64,000 nt of DNA from Hominenteromicrobium mulieris (GTDB taxonomy: Bacteria; Bacillota; Clostridia; Oscillospirales; Acutalibacteraceae). The notes under the pieces were generated by a model, which ran no database searches, was not told the origin of the DNA, and was given only the letters and a program-made list of their open reading frames with translations. Positions 26,547 through 34,954 of the stretch are shown piece after piece; positions within the stretch are counted from its first letter, which is position 1, and each line of letters starts with the position of its first letter. A program made the position numbers and the translations under genes. Location: the NCBI RefSeq assembly GCF_020687165.1, contig NZ_JAJEQC010000008.1; one strand, written 5' to 3'.

Positions 26547-28421
26547 TCACTTTCCTTCATTGTGCGCAGAGAGCCAAATCAACAGCACGGAAATATCCGC
26601 CGGGGAAACGCCGGAAATACGCCCTGCCTGTCCCACGTTTTCCGGACGCACGCGATTGAGTTTTTCCTGTGCCTCAAGTCGCAGACCCGAAATCTCGGCG
26701 TAGTTGATCTCTTTCGGCAGCAGCTTCTTTTCCAACCGGCGCATTTCGGCAATGTCCTGCAGCTGGCGCTTGATGTAGCCCTCATATTTAAGCGCCGTCT
26801 CCACGCTTTCAAAAATCTCACGCGGGTAATCCGGGCGTTCGGTGTCGATGGGTGTCAGGTCCGCATAAGTCACCTGCGGGCGGCGCAGCAGCTCAGAAAG
26901 GCGCACACCCGTCGTGACCGGCGATGTTTCACATGAAACCAGCACTTCGTTCAGCGCGTCCGTCGGCGAAAACACCGTTTTCTCCGCACGCTTCATCTCC
27001 GCTTCTTTCTGCGCCTGCTTCTTTTCAAACTTCGCCCAACGGCGGTCATCGATGAGCCCCAGCTCGCGGCCGATTGGCGTCAGTCGCTCATCGGCGTTAT
27101 CCTGCCGCAGCACAAGACGGTATTCAGAGCGCGAGGTCATCATGCGGTACGGGTCGGTGACGCCTTTCGTGATGAGGTCGTCGATGAGCGTGCCGATGTA
27201 CGAGCCCGCGCGATCCAAAATAAGCGGGTCACGATTTAAGACTTTCAGCGCAGCATTTGCACCTGCCACAAAACCCTGCGCGGCGGCTTCTTCATAGCCG
27301 GAACTGCCGTTGAACTGCCCCGCGCCGTAAAGTCCCGGATAATCGCGAAACTCCAGCGTGGCGTTCAGCTGCAGCGGGTCGCAGCAATCATATTCGATCG
27401 CATACGCGTTTCGCATGATTTCTACGTGCTCAAGCCCCTTGATCGTGCGGTAAAACGCAATCTGCACTTCTTCCGGCAGTGAAGAGCTCATACCCTGCAA
27501 GTACATCTCCTCGGTTTCCGCGCCGCACGGTTCAATAAAAAGCTGATGGCGCGGCTTTTCGGAAAAGCGCATGATCTTATCTTCAATGCTCGGGCAGTAG
27601 CGCGGGCCAACGCCTTCGATCATGCCCGTATACAGCGGCGAACGGTGGATATTATCGAGAATAACCTGCTTCGTGCGGTCGTTTGTCCAGCTCACGTAGC
27701 ACACAGCCGAGTTTTTCGGCGGCATTTCCGCATCAAATGAGAACGGCGTGACAGGTTCATCGCCCTTTTGAACCTCGAGGTCGGTAAAATCGATGGATGA
27801 GCGCAGCACACGCGCCGGGGTGCCGGTTTTAAAGCGGCGCAACGAAATGCCAAGCTCTTTTAAAGAACCCGCAAGTTCCGTCGCCGGGAACATGCCATCC
27901 GGGCCGCCCGCATACGAAACCTCACCCACAAAGATGCGCCCGCCGAGAAATGTGCCGGTCGCCAGTACAACCGCGCGGCACGTGTAAACCGCGCCGAGGC
28001 GTGTCGTCAGCAGCCAGTTTTCGCCGTCTCGCTCAATGTCGATGACCTCCGCCTGGCGCATCACGAGGTTTTCGCACTGCTCAAGCTTATGCTTCATCAC
28101 GCGCGCGTACTTGTTGCGGTCGATCTGCGCGCGCAGCGAGTGCACCGCAGGGCCTTTACCAAGGTTCAGCATGCGGCTTTGCAGCGTGCATTCGTCCGCC
28201 GTTTTGCCCATTTCGCCGCCGAGCGCGTCCACTTCGCGCACAAGGTGGCCCTTTGCTGTGCCGCCGATGCTCGGGTTGCACGGGCAGTTGCCCACAGCGT
28301 CCATGTTTATTGTGAAGATCACCGTGCGGCAGCCGAGACGCGCCGAGGCCAAAGCCGCCTCAATTCCCGCGTGTCCCGCGCCGATCACGGCAACATCGTA
28401 TTTTCCTGCATCATAGCTCAT
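26547..28421 (-). CDS. mnmG: tRNA uridine modification enzyme MnmG (GidA)
   Basis: MnmG, with MnmE, installs the carboxymethylaminomethyl group at wobble U34 of certain tRNAs. The 624-residue FAD protein begins with the dinucleotide motif GAGHAGIEAALASARLG. It has the conserved NPSIGGTAKGHLVREVDALGG segment and the C-terminal helical domain for tRNA and MnmE contact. Length is typical. It follows mnmE in the same direction. A parS-like sequence lies inside the gene at 26925-26940. Confidence 0.97.
   Translation of the reverse strand: MSYDAGKYDVAVIGAGHAGIEAALASARLGCRTVIFTINMDAVGNCPCNPSIGGTAKGHLVREVDALGGEMGKTADECTLQSRMLNLGKGPAVHSLRAQIDRNKYARVMKHKLEQCENLVMRQAEVIDIERDGENWLLTTRLGAVYTCRAVVLATGTFLGGRIFVGEVSYAGGPDGMFPATELAGSLKELGISLRRFKTGTPARVLRSSIDFTDLEVQKGDEPVTPFSFDAEMPPKNSAVCYVSWTNDRTKQVILDNIHRSPLYTGMIEGVGPRYCPSIEDKIMRFSEKPRHQLFIEPCGAETEEMYLQGMSSSLPEEVQIAFYRTIKGLEHVEIMRNAYAIEYDCCDPLQLNATLEFRDYPGLYGAGQFNGSSGYEEAAAQGFVAGANAALKVLNRDPLILDRAGSYIGTLIDDLITKGVTDPYRMMTSRSEYRLVLRQDNADERLTPIGRELGLIDDRRWAKFEKKQAQKEAEMKRAEKTVFSPTDALNEVLVSCETSPVTTGVRLSELLRRPQVTYADLTPIDTERPDYPREIFESVETALKYEGYIKRQLQDIAEMRRLEKKLLPKEINYAEISGLRLEAQEKLNRVRPENVGQAGRISGVSPADISVLLIWLSAHNEGK
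26925..26940. promoter_or_regulatory. parS-like site 4, inside mnmG
   Basis: TGTTTCACATGAAACC matches the palindrome with two mismatches. It is embedded in the coding sequence of mnmG, as several Bacillus parS sites are embedded in genes. Confidence 0.6.
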
Positions 28422-28493
28422 AATTTAACTTCTTTTCCGATTTATTCTGAAATACAGCTTATTCCAAAGATAAAATATAACAATTTTGATATT

Positions 28494-29858
28494 TTATTTT
28501 CCCACGCAGAACTTTTCAAATACCTGATCGACCACCGCATCCGAAACACGCTCTCCGGTCAGTTCATTTAAAGCTGCAATGGCACCCTCCAGCGAGACCG
28601 TCACCGCGTCCCACGTCATGCCCATAAGCAAAGCGTTTTCCGCTTCCTCCAACGCCGTGAGCGCCTCTTGTACGTCCGCGCGTTGGCGCTCCGTATAGAG
28701 AATGCCGTCGTTCGGGTTCAGCTCAGCGGTTTTCAGTGCGTGCGCTGCAGCGTTTTGCAGCGCAGGCAGTCCCTCGCCGGAAATTGCCGAGACCGTCACG
28801 ACCTCTTTGAAATGCTTATCGATCTCCGCACGGTCGATCTTCGGCGCGAGGTCGGATTTATTGATGACCGCCACGGCCGGTGTATCGCCTATGGCGTCCA
28901 TCAACGCGCGGTCGTCGTCGTTCAGCTCTTCACTCGCATCAAACACCGCCAGCACAAACTGTGCCGTTTTGACGCGATCTAAAGCCATGCGCACGCCGAT
29001 CTGCTCCACGCGGTCTTCCGTATCGCGGATACCGGCGGTATCGGCAAGACGCAGCGGAATTTCACCGAGCAGCACAGTCTCCTCCACCACGTCACGCGTC
29101 GTGCCCGCAAGATCGGTCACAATGGAGCGCTCGCAGCCCGCAAGCAGGTTCATCAGCGTGGATTTGCCGGCGTTCGGGCGGCCTGCAATGACCGTCACCA
29201 CGCCTTCACGCAGAATGCGCCCGCCGTCAAAGCCGGCGAGCAAGTCTTTCAGCGCCGTTTTTCCGGCGGCAAGGCGCGTTTTCAGCATCGTCTCATCCAC
29301 CTGTGGAATGTCGTCGTCCGGGTAATCCGCCCACGCGGCAAGGTGCGCACCAATGTCCGTCAGATCCGAACGCAGCTTTTCAATGCGGCGGGAAAGTGCG
29401 CCGTCGTGTCCCGCCTGCGCCGCTTTCATCGCTTCGCGCCCCTGCGCGGAGATGATCTGCATGACGGCTTCCGCCTGCGCAAGGTCCATTTTGCCGTTTA
29501 AAAACGCGCGGCGCGTAAATTCGCCCGGCGCCGCAGAGACCGCACCGGCAGCAAAAACCGCCTGCAAAACCGCTTTTAAAACGAACAATCCTCCGTGGCA
29601 GGAAAGCTCCACCACGTCTTCACCCGTAAAGCTGTGCGGTGCGGCAAAAACGGTCGCAACGCACTCATCGAGGCGCTCGCCGTCCGGCGCATACACGTGT
29701 CCGAAGCGGCACGTGTAACCCGCCATATCACAGAGCTTCGCGCCGGAAAACGACTTAAAAACACGGTCGCCGACCGCGCGGGCCTCATCGCCCGAAATGC
29801 GAATGACTCCGATGCCGCCCGGCGCCGCCGCCGTAGAGATTGCTGCAATGGTCTTCAT
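28494..29858 (-). CDS. mnmE: tRNA modification GTPase MnmE
   Basis: MnmE is the GTPase partner of MnmG. The 454-residue protein has the N-terminal formyl-THF-binding domain (about 1-120), a helical domain and an inserted G domain. G1 is GRPNAGKST, with DLAGTTRD (switch) and DTAGIRD (G3) following. The invariant C-terminal CVGK motif with the catalytic cysteine ends the protein. Length is normal. It is first in the mnmE-mnmG-rsmG-GNAT run. Confidence 0.97.
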   Translation of the reverse strand: MKTIAAISTAAAPGGIGVIRISGDEARAVGDRVFKSFSGAKLCDMAGYTCRFGHVYAPDGERLDECVATVFAAPHSFTGEDVVELSCHGGLFVLKAVLQAVFAAGAVSAAPGEFTRRAFLNGKMDLAQAEAVMQIISAQGREAMKAAQAGHDGALSRRIEKLRSDLTDIGAHLAAWADYPDDDIPQVDETMLKTRLAAGKTALKDLLAGFDGGRILREGVVTVIAGRPNAGKSTLMNLLAGCERSIVTDLAGTTRDVVEETVLLGEIPLRLADTAGIRDTEDRVEQIGVRMALDRVKTAQFVLAVFDASEELNDDDRALMDAIGDTPAVAVINKSDLAPKIDRAEIDKHFKEVVTVSAISGEGLPALQNAAAHALKTAELNPNDGILYTERQRADVQEALTALEEAENALLMGMTWDAVTVSLEGAIAALNELTGERVSDAVVDQVFEKFCVGK

Positions 29859-29909
29859 AGTTTATCCCTTCTTCTCGCTCGCTGCACATGCAACACTTTC
29901 TCATTTTGT

Positions 29910-29938
29910 ATTATATCACGCGGCGAAAAGATTGTCAC
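29910..29938 (-). promoter_or_regulatory. Promoter of mnmE
   Basis: A -10 TATAAT (29910-29915) and a -35 GTGACA (29933-29938) with 17-bp spacing. Confidence 0.75.
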
Positions 29939-29977
29939 GCAGAATGTCGGAAAACGCAGGAAAATCACAGAGAAAGC

Positions 29978-30013
29978 GTAAAAACCTCCGCATACGCAAA
30001 GTATACGGAGGTT
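29978..30013 (-). terminator. Terminator of the rpmH-jag operon
   Basis: A 13-bp stem (29983-29995 with 30001-30013, one G-U pair) followed on the minus strand by TTTTT. It lies 16 bases past the jag stop. Confidence 0.85.
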
Positions 30014-30028
30014 CTCTGTTTTAAAGTT

Positions 30029-30856
30029 TTAGTTTTTGGAGATCTTACCGTAAGGCGTAGAAACGTCGTCCAGAACGCGCGGTGCTGCGGGAGCGGTGCG
30101 GTTCTGCATCGGACGGCTGTCGCGGTTATCTCTGCGCGGAGCGCGGCCTCCGCGATTATCGCGGTTGTAGCCGCCGTTTCTGCCGCGGTTATTGCCGCCG
30201 CGACGGTTATCGCGTCTTACGTAGCGCTCGCCGCCCTCAGGGCCGATCACAACGTGACGGGCAAGGTCTTCACCCTCGCTCCAAGATTTCGCACCCTCAA
30301 CCTCCTGCACGGCGGTGTGGATGATGCGGCGCTCATACGGATTCATCGGCTCCAAGGAGGCATTGCGACCGGTCTTTACGGCGCGGGCAGCCATCTTTCT
30401 GCCGAGGTTTTCAAGCGTTTCCTTGCGCTTTTCGCGGTAATTGCCCACGTCCAGCGTAATGCGATAATAAGACTCGTCCACATGGTTTGCAACGAGAGAC
30501 GCAAGATACTGGAGGGAATCCAGCGTTTCGCCGCGGTGGCCGATGATGAAGCCGATATTTTCGCCGGTGAGCACAAGCTCTGCGCCTGCCTCTTCTTCGC
30601 GGATCTCAATATTTACGTCGCCGAGGCCCATGCCGGAAAGAACGTTGCGCAGATACTCTGCTGCGGCGTCTGCCGGTGTGGAACGGATGAACGCGCGCAC
30701 CTTTGCCGGTCTGCCGCCGAAAAGGCCGAAGCGCTTTTTCTCTTCCGTTTCGAGAACTTCAAACTCTGCGTCTGCGGGATCTACGCCCAGCATTGCGCAT
30801 GCTTTTTCATACGCTTCTTCTGTGGTTGCGCCTGTTGCGATTGCTTCTTTTACCAT
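30029..30856 (-). CDS. jag: RNA-binding protein Jag (KhpB/EloR) with basic tail
   Basis: A 275-residue RNA-binding protein linked in other Firmicutes to cell elongation and division, acting with KhpA. The Jag-N domain covers about 1-50. A KH domain with GHRG (106-109) covers about 70-140, and an R3H domain about 150-207. Unusually it ends in a low-complexity tail (about 210-260) made almost only of Arg, Gly, Asn and Asp, resembling RGG-type RNA-binding tails; ordinary Jag proteins stop near the R3H domain. It lies 83 bp downstream of yidC in the rpmH operon. Confidence 0.92.
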   Translation of the reverse strand: MVKEAIATGATTEEAYEKACAMLGVDPADAEFEVLETEEKKRFGLFGGRPAKVRAFIRSTPADAAAEYLRNVLSGMGLGDVNIEIREEEAGAELVLTGENIGFIIGHRGETLDSLQYLASLVANHVDESYYRITLDVGNYREKRKETLENLGRKMAARAVKTGRNASLEPMNPYERRIIHTAVQEVEGAKSWSEGEDLARHVVIGPEGGERYVRRDNRRGGNNRGRNGGYNRDNRGGRAPRRDNRDSRPMQNRTAPAAPRVLDDVSTPYGKISKN

Positions 30857-30939
30857 GGCTTTCTTCTTCCTTTCTTCTTTTCAATACTCTATCTTTATCC
30901 CGTTTCGGAGTGAAAGGAGGTGGGGATAACAGCCTTTAT

Positions 30940-32019
30940 TTATTTCTTGCTTCCGAGATAATCGGTAGAATTGCCTTTGTTTTTCTGCGCATTTCCGCCT
31001 TTTTTACCGGCCGCTTTCTTTTCCTTCTGCGCGGCCTGGCGCTCTGCCTGCGCCTGGTTCTTCGCCTCAATCTTATCGGCAATCTGCTTTTGCAGATTTG
31101 CGGGCAGCGGCTTCACCTTCCGATCTGCCTGTAAAAGCGTCACATAGCGGCTCGCTTCCGACTTTGCGGAGACCTGCTCCGGCGAAAAATACTTGTGCGT
31201 GATGAGCGTCTGTGCAAAACCGACCAGCGCGGAAATAATCCAATAGAAACCGACAGCTGCCGGCATGATGTATGCCCAGTATGCAGACAGAAGCGGCATG
31301 CCGTACATCATGACCTTCATGCAGCCCTGACCTGCGCCCTGCTGCTGTGTGGGCTGCAGCTTCTGCATGACAAAGGACTGGCCCCAGTAGGTCACAAGTG
31401 CCAGCACCGGGATGATCCACAGCATAGAAGCGAACGAGCTCGTGTTCGGGGACGCGAGCAGGTCAAGACCGAAGCATTTGAAGCCCTTGCCGAAAAACTC
31501 AATCTTCTGCACATCGTCCGCGGAGAACATCGTCAGGTGGTCCTTCAGTGCGTCGAAATTCTTAACGATCTCAAGCTCTACATACTGGTTCGTGCTCGCA
31601 ATGCCCGGAATCTTAGAAACGAATTCCGTAGCCTGCGAAATAGTGTCCTTTGCAATATGCAGGGTGTTCGAGAGCGGATAAATAACGGAGTAATAAATGC
31701 CGAGCATGATCGGGAACGGAAGCAGCGTCGTCAGACAGCCGCCGCCGGGATTCACACCCTCTTTTTCGTAGAGCTTCTGCAGCTCTTCGTTATACTTCAT
31801 CTGGTCCTTGGCGTACTTCTTCTGCAGCTCCTGCTGCTTGCTTGCCAATCTGGACTGCGCCGCCATGCTCTTCTGCGATTTAATCGAGAACGGGAACATC
31901 AGCGCCTTTACGATGATCGTGAACAGGATGATCGCGATACCGTAGTTTTTGAAAACGGTGTACAGGAACCACAGCAGATAACCGAGTACGCTGCCGAAGA
32001 AATTAAAAATAGACATCAT
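30940..32019 (-). CDS. yidC: Membrane protein insertase YidC/OxaA
   Basis: YidC inserts membrane proteins alone or with Sec. The 359-residue protein begins directly at a membrane helix, without a lipobox, and has five predicted membrane segments. A charged hairpin (about 45-85) lies between the first two. The catalytic groove arginine of the family appears here as Lys38 (TIIVKALMFPFS). After the last helix a lysine/alanine/glutamine-rich tail (about 295-355) should contact the ribosome. It is encoded between yidD and jag. MM at the start leaves a one-codon ambiguity. Confidence 0.94.
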   Translation of the reverse strand: MMSIFNFFGSVLGYLLWFLYTVFKNYGIAIILFTIIVKALMFPFSIKSQKSMAAQSRLASKQQELQKKYAKDQMKYNEELQKLYEKEGVNPGGGCLTTLLPFPIMLGIYYSVIYPLSNTLHIAKDTISQATEFVSKIPGIASTNQYVELEIVKNFDALKDHLTMFSADDVQKIEFFGKGFKCFGLDLLASPNTSSFASMLWIIPVLALVTYWGQSFVMQKLQPTQQQGAGQGCMKVMMYGMPLLSAYWAYIMPAAVGFYWIISALVGFAQTLITHKYFSPEQVSAKSEASRYVTLLQADRKVKPLPANLQKQIADKIEAKNQAQAERQAAQKEKKAAGKKGGNAQKNKGNSTDYLGSKK

Positions 32020-32051
32020 AGTAGTTGACCAAATCCTTCCCGGATCAAAAC

Positions 32052-32363
32052 TTATTCTTTTTTTCGCTTTTCCGGCACGGGGTCATAGCCACCGCGGGAA
32101 AACGGATTACACCGCAGAATGCGCCAAAGCGCAAGCACGCCGCCGAGTAAGGCGCCATACCGCTCCACGGCTTCTTCCCCGTACTGCGAGCAGGTGGGGA
32201 TATACTTGCAGCAGCCGCGCGTTGCACGCGGTCTCAGCTTCCGATAGAGATGGATAAGCCCAATGACGGCGCGGCGCGGCCAATACCGCACACCTCTTTT
32301 CGCCGAAATGCGTCCGCCTTTATATTGTATCACAGCGGACACAGGCTCTTTCTGTTTTCTCAT
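32052..32363 (-). CDS. yidD: Membrane protein insertion efficiency factor YidD
   Basis: YidD is a small membrane-associated protein that helps YidC. The core (about residues 33-98) has the family motifs IGLIHLYRKLRPR, CKYIPTCSQYGEEAVERYG and RILRCNPFSRGGYDPVP. At 103 residues it is longer than usual (about 70-85) because of a 30-residue N-terminus. No strong ribosome binding site precedes the ATG at 32363 and a later alternative start cannot be excluded. It lies 20 bp after rnpA and 32 bp before yidC. Confidence 0.92.
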   Translation of the reverse strand: MRKQKEPVSAVIQYKGGRISAKRGVRYWPRRAVIGLIHLYRKLRPRATRGCCKYIPTCSQYGEEAVERYGALLGGVLALWRILRCNPFSRGGYDPVPEKRKKE

Positions 32364-32383
32364 ACTGCTTTTCTGATCTGTCG

Positions 32384-32830
32384 TTATGACAATTCTTCTT
32401 TCGTTACACTTGCGGTTTCTTCGCCCGTCTCCGACGTCCTTTCGGAGTCATCTTCCGCCGTTTTTGCGGAGCTATTTTTATCTTTGGGTAGGGCAACAAG
32501 CACGCCGAGTTCCTCAAGCGCGCTTTTTAACTGCGAAGATACGATTTGATAGTTTGCGAACGGCGTTCTGCCGCGGCTGACGAGGACAAGGTCATACCCC
32601 GGCTTCAGCTGCGGGTACAGCACACGGATGCTTTCACGCAGAAGGCGCCGCGCACGGTTCCGCTTGACCGCGTTGCCGATCTTTTTGCTGGCCGTAATGC
32701 CCACGCGCGCCTGCTTCACCTTTTTATTGCGCAGGCAATACAGCACAAGCGCCGGGCGCACCGCGCTTTTCCCGCGGGCGTAAACGCGCTTATACTCGTG
32801 GTTTTCGGTCAGCGGCACAAGGATGTCCAT
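32384..32830 (-). CDS. rnpA: Ribonuclease P protein component
   Basis: RnpA is the protein subunit that binds RNase P RNA and matures the 5' ends of tRNAs. The 148-residue protein has the conserved RNR region (KKIGNAVKRNRARRLLRESIR) and GYDLVLVSRG. The start at 32830 is chosen for GGAGG 8 bases upstream and homology; a longer frame to 32905 overlaps the rpmH-rnpA spacer. An acidic, Ser/Thr-rich tail of about 35 residues (after about 113) is an extension beyond the usual 110-120 residues. Confidence 0.95.
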   Translation of the reverse strand: MDILVPLTENHEYKRVYARGKSAVRPALVLYCLRNKKVKQARVGITASKKIGNAVKRNRARRLLRESIRVLYPQLKPGYDLVLVSRGRTPFANYQIVSSQLKSALEELGVLVALPKDKNSSAKTAEDDSERTSETGEETASVTKEELS

Positions 32831-32946
32831 GGGTAAGCCTCCAAAGCCGTTCGGTAAGGCCAAAGCTGCGTATAGCAGAGCCTCGCCGCCGAAAAAATCA
32901 GGCAAAACAAAGAAAGGTCACGCAGCGGTGACCCTCAAAGCATACA

Positions 32947-33081
32947 TTAATAGGTTAAACGTGCTCTGCCCTTTGCTCTGCGACGCGCCAGAACTTTACG
33001 TCCGTTGCGTGTAGACATTCTCTTTCTGAAGCCGTGCTCCTTCTTTCTGTGGAGCTTCTTCGGCTGATAGGTTCTCAGCAT
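32947..33081 (-). CDS. rpmH: 50S ribosomal protein L34
   Basis: A 44-residue basic protein, too short for most gene-size cut-offs. Reading the minus strand from 33081 gives MLRTYQPKKLHRKKEHGFRK and continues to RARLTY, a clear L34 with the typical KRMSTRNGRKVLARRRAKGR ending. AAAGGAGGG lies about 9 bases before the ATG. It is the first gene of the rpmH-rnpA-yidD-yidC-jag operon. Confidence 0.98.
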   Translation of the reverse strand: MLRTYQPKKLHRKKEHGFRKRMSTRNGRKVLARRRAKGRARLTY

Positions 33082-33153
33082 ATCAAAAACCCTCCTTTCA
33101 CGAGGTTACTTATCAAAATGCGGTCTGCAAATAACAGTCCGTTACAGATAAGC

Positions 33154-33183
33154 ATTATACCTTAAAACCGTAGAAGCTGTCAA
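33154..33183 (-). promoter_or_regulatory. Promoter of the rpmH operon
   Basis: Two consensus hexamers, TTGACA (33178-33183) and TATAAT (33154-33159), 18 bp apart. This is expected to be one of the strongest promoters in the window. Confidence 0.9.
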
Positions 33184-33311
33184 CCTTTTTTCGGGTTTTT
33201 ACGGAAAAAAACTTGGAATGAAGCGCTGCAAAGGTAAAAGCAGACGAAAATAGAAGGCCTACATGTTTTTTTCAGCCTGAAAAAACACAAAGCAACGTGC
33301 GCAATGCTAAA

Positions 33312-33369
33312 TGTTTTTAATCGATCTTTTTTCAAGAAAGGTTATGGGAGCTCGGGGCAAAATTTCCCA
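33312..33369 (+). repeat. Degenerate copy D of the multi-hairpin repeat
   Basis: The order of a C/T-rich stem, a TTCA loop, its A/G-rich partner, then TTAT-GGGA-CTCGGGGCAAA resembles the first 50 bases of copies B and C. The second helix here is ATGGGA with TCCCAT. It lies between the rpmH and dnaA promoters. The match is partial. Confidence 0.4.
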
Positions 33370-33487
33370 TTCCTGCGTTAAAAATCTGCCTTCGCGCTCC
33401 CTTTTTCCACCCTTTCTGCGTATAAACTGCCGAAAACACGTTTCTTTCCCGCTTTTTGCCTGTGAAGTCCGTCAGATTTTTCAACAT

Positions 33488-33531
33488 TCCACAGGTTTTC
33501 TGTGGACAACTTTGCGGTTTTGTGCTACACT
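33488..33531 (+). promoter_or_regulatory. dnaA promoter with inverted DnaA-box-like pair
   Basis: A -35 TGGACA (33503-33508) and a -10 TACACT (33526-33531) are 17 bp apart. A perfect 7-bp inverted repeat, TCCACAG and CTGTGGA (33488-33494 and 33500-33506), overlaps the -35 box. It consists of two half DnaA boxes, suggesting autorepression by DnaA. Confidence 0.6.
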
Positions 33532-33652
33532 ATATATTAGTATTTTAGCGTCAAAATGCACTTTCAATGCCGCTTCTTCGGTCATCATGACCGCCGCGGC
33601 GCGGCTATGGGCGCATACCGATACCAAAACCTAAAAGAAAGGGAATAAGGAA

Positions 33653-34954
33653 ATGGAATCATTCTTAGAAGCATGGGACCTCATTTGCGACTACTGCAAA
33701 AAGCAGGTCACCGACGTGAGCTATGAAACCTGGTTCAGCAAGCTCGTCCCCATCTCGCTCGATTTCGGAGCAGGCGTTGCAATCATTCAAGCGCCGAACG
33801 AATTTAACAAATCCACCATCGAGCGCGGCTTTCACAAGTGCTTGAACGACGCCGTACAGAGCGTTTTCGGCGAAGCTTTCACCTATAAGCTCATCACCCC
33901 GATGGAGAAAAAAGAAAAAGAGCGCGTGCCGGACGATGACGAATACGAGTACACATTTGAAACGTTCATCGAGGGCAGCTCCAATAAATTTGCCTGCGCA
34001 GCCTGCCGCTATGTTGCAAAAGAGCCGGCCAAAAACTACAATCCCCTCTTTATCTACGGCAACTCCGGCCTCGGCAAAACGCACCTGCTCAACGCTATCG
34101 GTCACGAGCTCAAAAAGAATTTCCCGGATAAGGATATCATTTACGTCAAAGGCGACCAGTTTGCAAACGAGCTGATCGAGGCCATCCGCGCTGGTACCAC
34201 CGTGAGTTTCCGCGAAAAGTACCGCAAGGCCGACGCACTCCTCATCGACGATATTCAGTTCATCGCCGGCAAGGAATCCACGCAGGAAGAGTTCTTCCAC
34301 ACATTCAATACATTATACGAATCCAAAAAGCAGATCGTTTTAACGAGCGACCGTCCCCCGCGCGACATCGCTACCTTGGAAGATCGTTTGAAGACCCGCT
34401 TTGAGTGGGGCCTTACCGCCGATGTGCAGCCGCCGGATTTTGAGACCCGCATGGCAATCATCAAGCGCAAAGCCGAGCTTGTCGGTCTCAGTGTGCCGGA
34501 CAACGTCTGCGAATTCATCGCACAGAAGCTCAAGAGCAACATCCGCCAGCTGGAAGGCACGGTCAAAAAGCTCAACGCCATCCACCTTGTGGAAGGCGCC
34601 ACCCCCACTATCAGTACGGCACAGCGCGCCATCAGCGACATCGTAAACAACGAGCAGCCTGCGCCTGTCACCGTCAGCAAAATCATTGAAGAGGTCGGCC
34701 GCACCTACGGCGTTTCCCCGGAAGATATCAAGTCCTCCAAGCGCAACGCAAATGTTTCCTTTGCGCGCCAGATCTCCATGTACGTCGTGCGCGAGATTAC
34801 ACAGATGCCTATGGTCGAGATCGGCAAGGAATTCGGCGGCAGAGACCACTCCACCGTCGTTTACGCCATCCAGCAAATCGAAGAAAAATCTGCGCGCGAT
34901 CCCGTGACGAAGGCCACCGTCAGCGACATCATCAAAAATATTCGCGACCGCTGA
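33653..34954 (+). CDS. dnaA: Chromosomal replication initiator DnaA
   Basis: DnaA recognises DnaA boxes and melts the origin. The 433-residue protein has domain I (about 1-80), a short linker, the AAA+ domain with Walker A GNSGLGKT (136-143) and Walker B LLIDD (ending at 200), and the DNA-binding domain IV with the signature GRDHSTV (396-402). Length is on the short side because the domain II linker is brief (about 85-100). It is preceded by a sigma-A promoter with DnaA-box-like repeats and followed by a 570-bp non-coding region, both typical of a bipartite Firmicute oriC. Confidence 0.98.
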   Translation: MESFLEAWDLICDYCKKQVTDVSYETWFSKLVPISLDFGAGVAIIQAPNEFNKSTIERGFHKCLNDAVQSVFGEAFTYKLITPMEKKEKERVPDDDEYEYTFETFIEGSSNKFACAACRYVAKEPAKNYNPLFIYGNSGLGKTHLLNAIGHELKKNFPDKDIIYVKGDQFANELIEAIRAGTTVSFREKYRKADALLIDDIQFIAGKESTQEEFFHTFNTLYESKKQIVLTSDRPPRDIATLEDRLKTRFEWGLTADVQPPDFETRMAIIKRKAELVGLSVPDNVCEFIAQKLKSNIRQLEGTVKKLNAIHLVEGATPTISTAQRAISDIVNNEQPAPVTVSKIIEEVGRTYGVSPEDIKSSKRNANVSFARQISMYVVREITQMPMVEIGKEFGGRDHSTVVYAIQQIEEKSARDPVTKATVSDIIKNIRDR

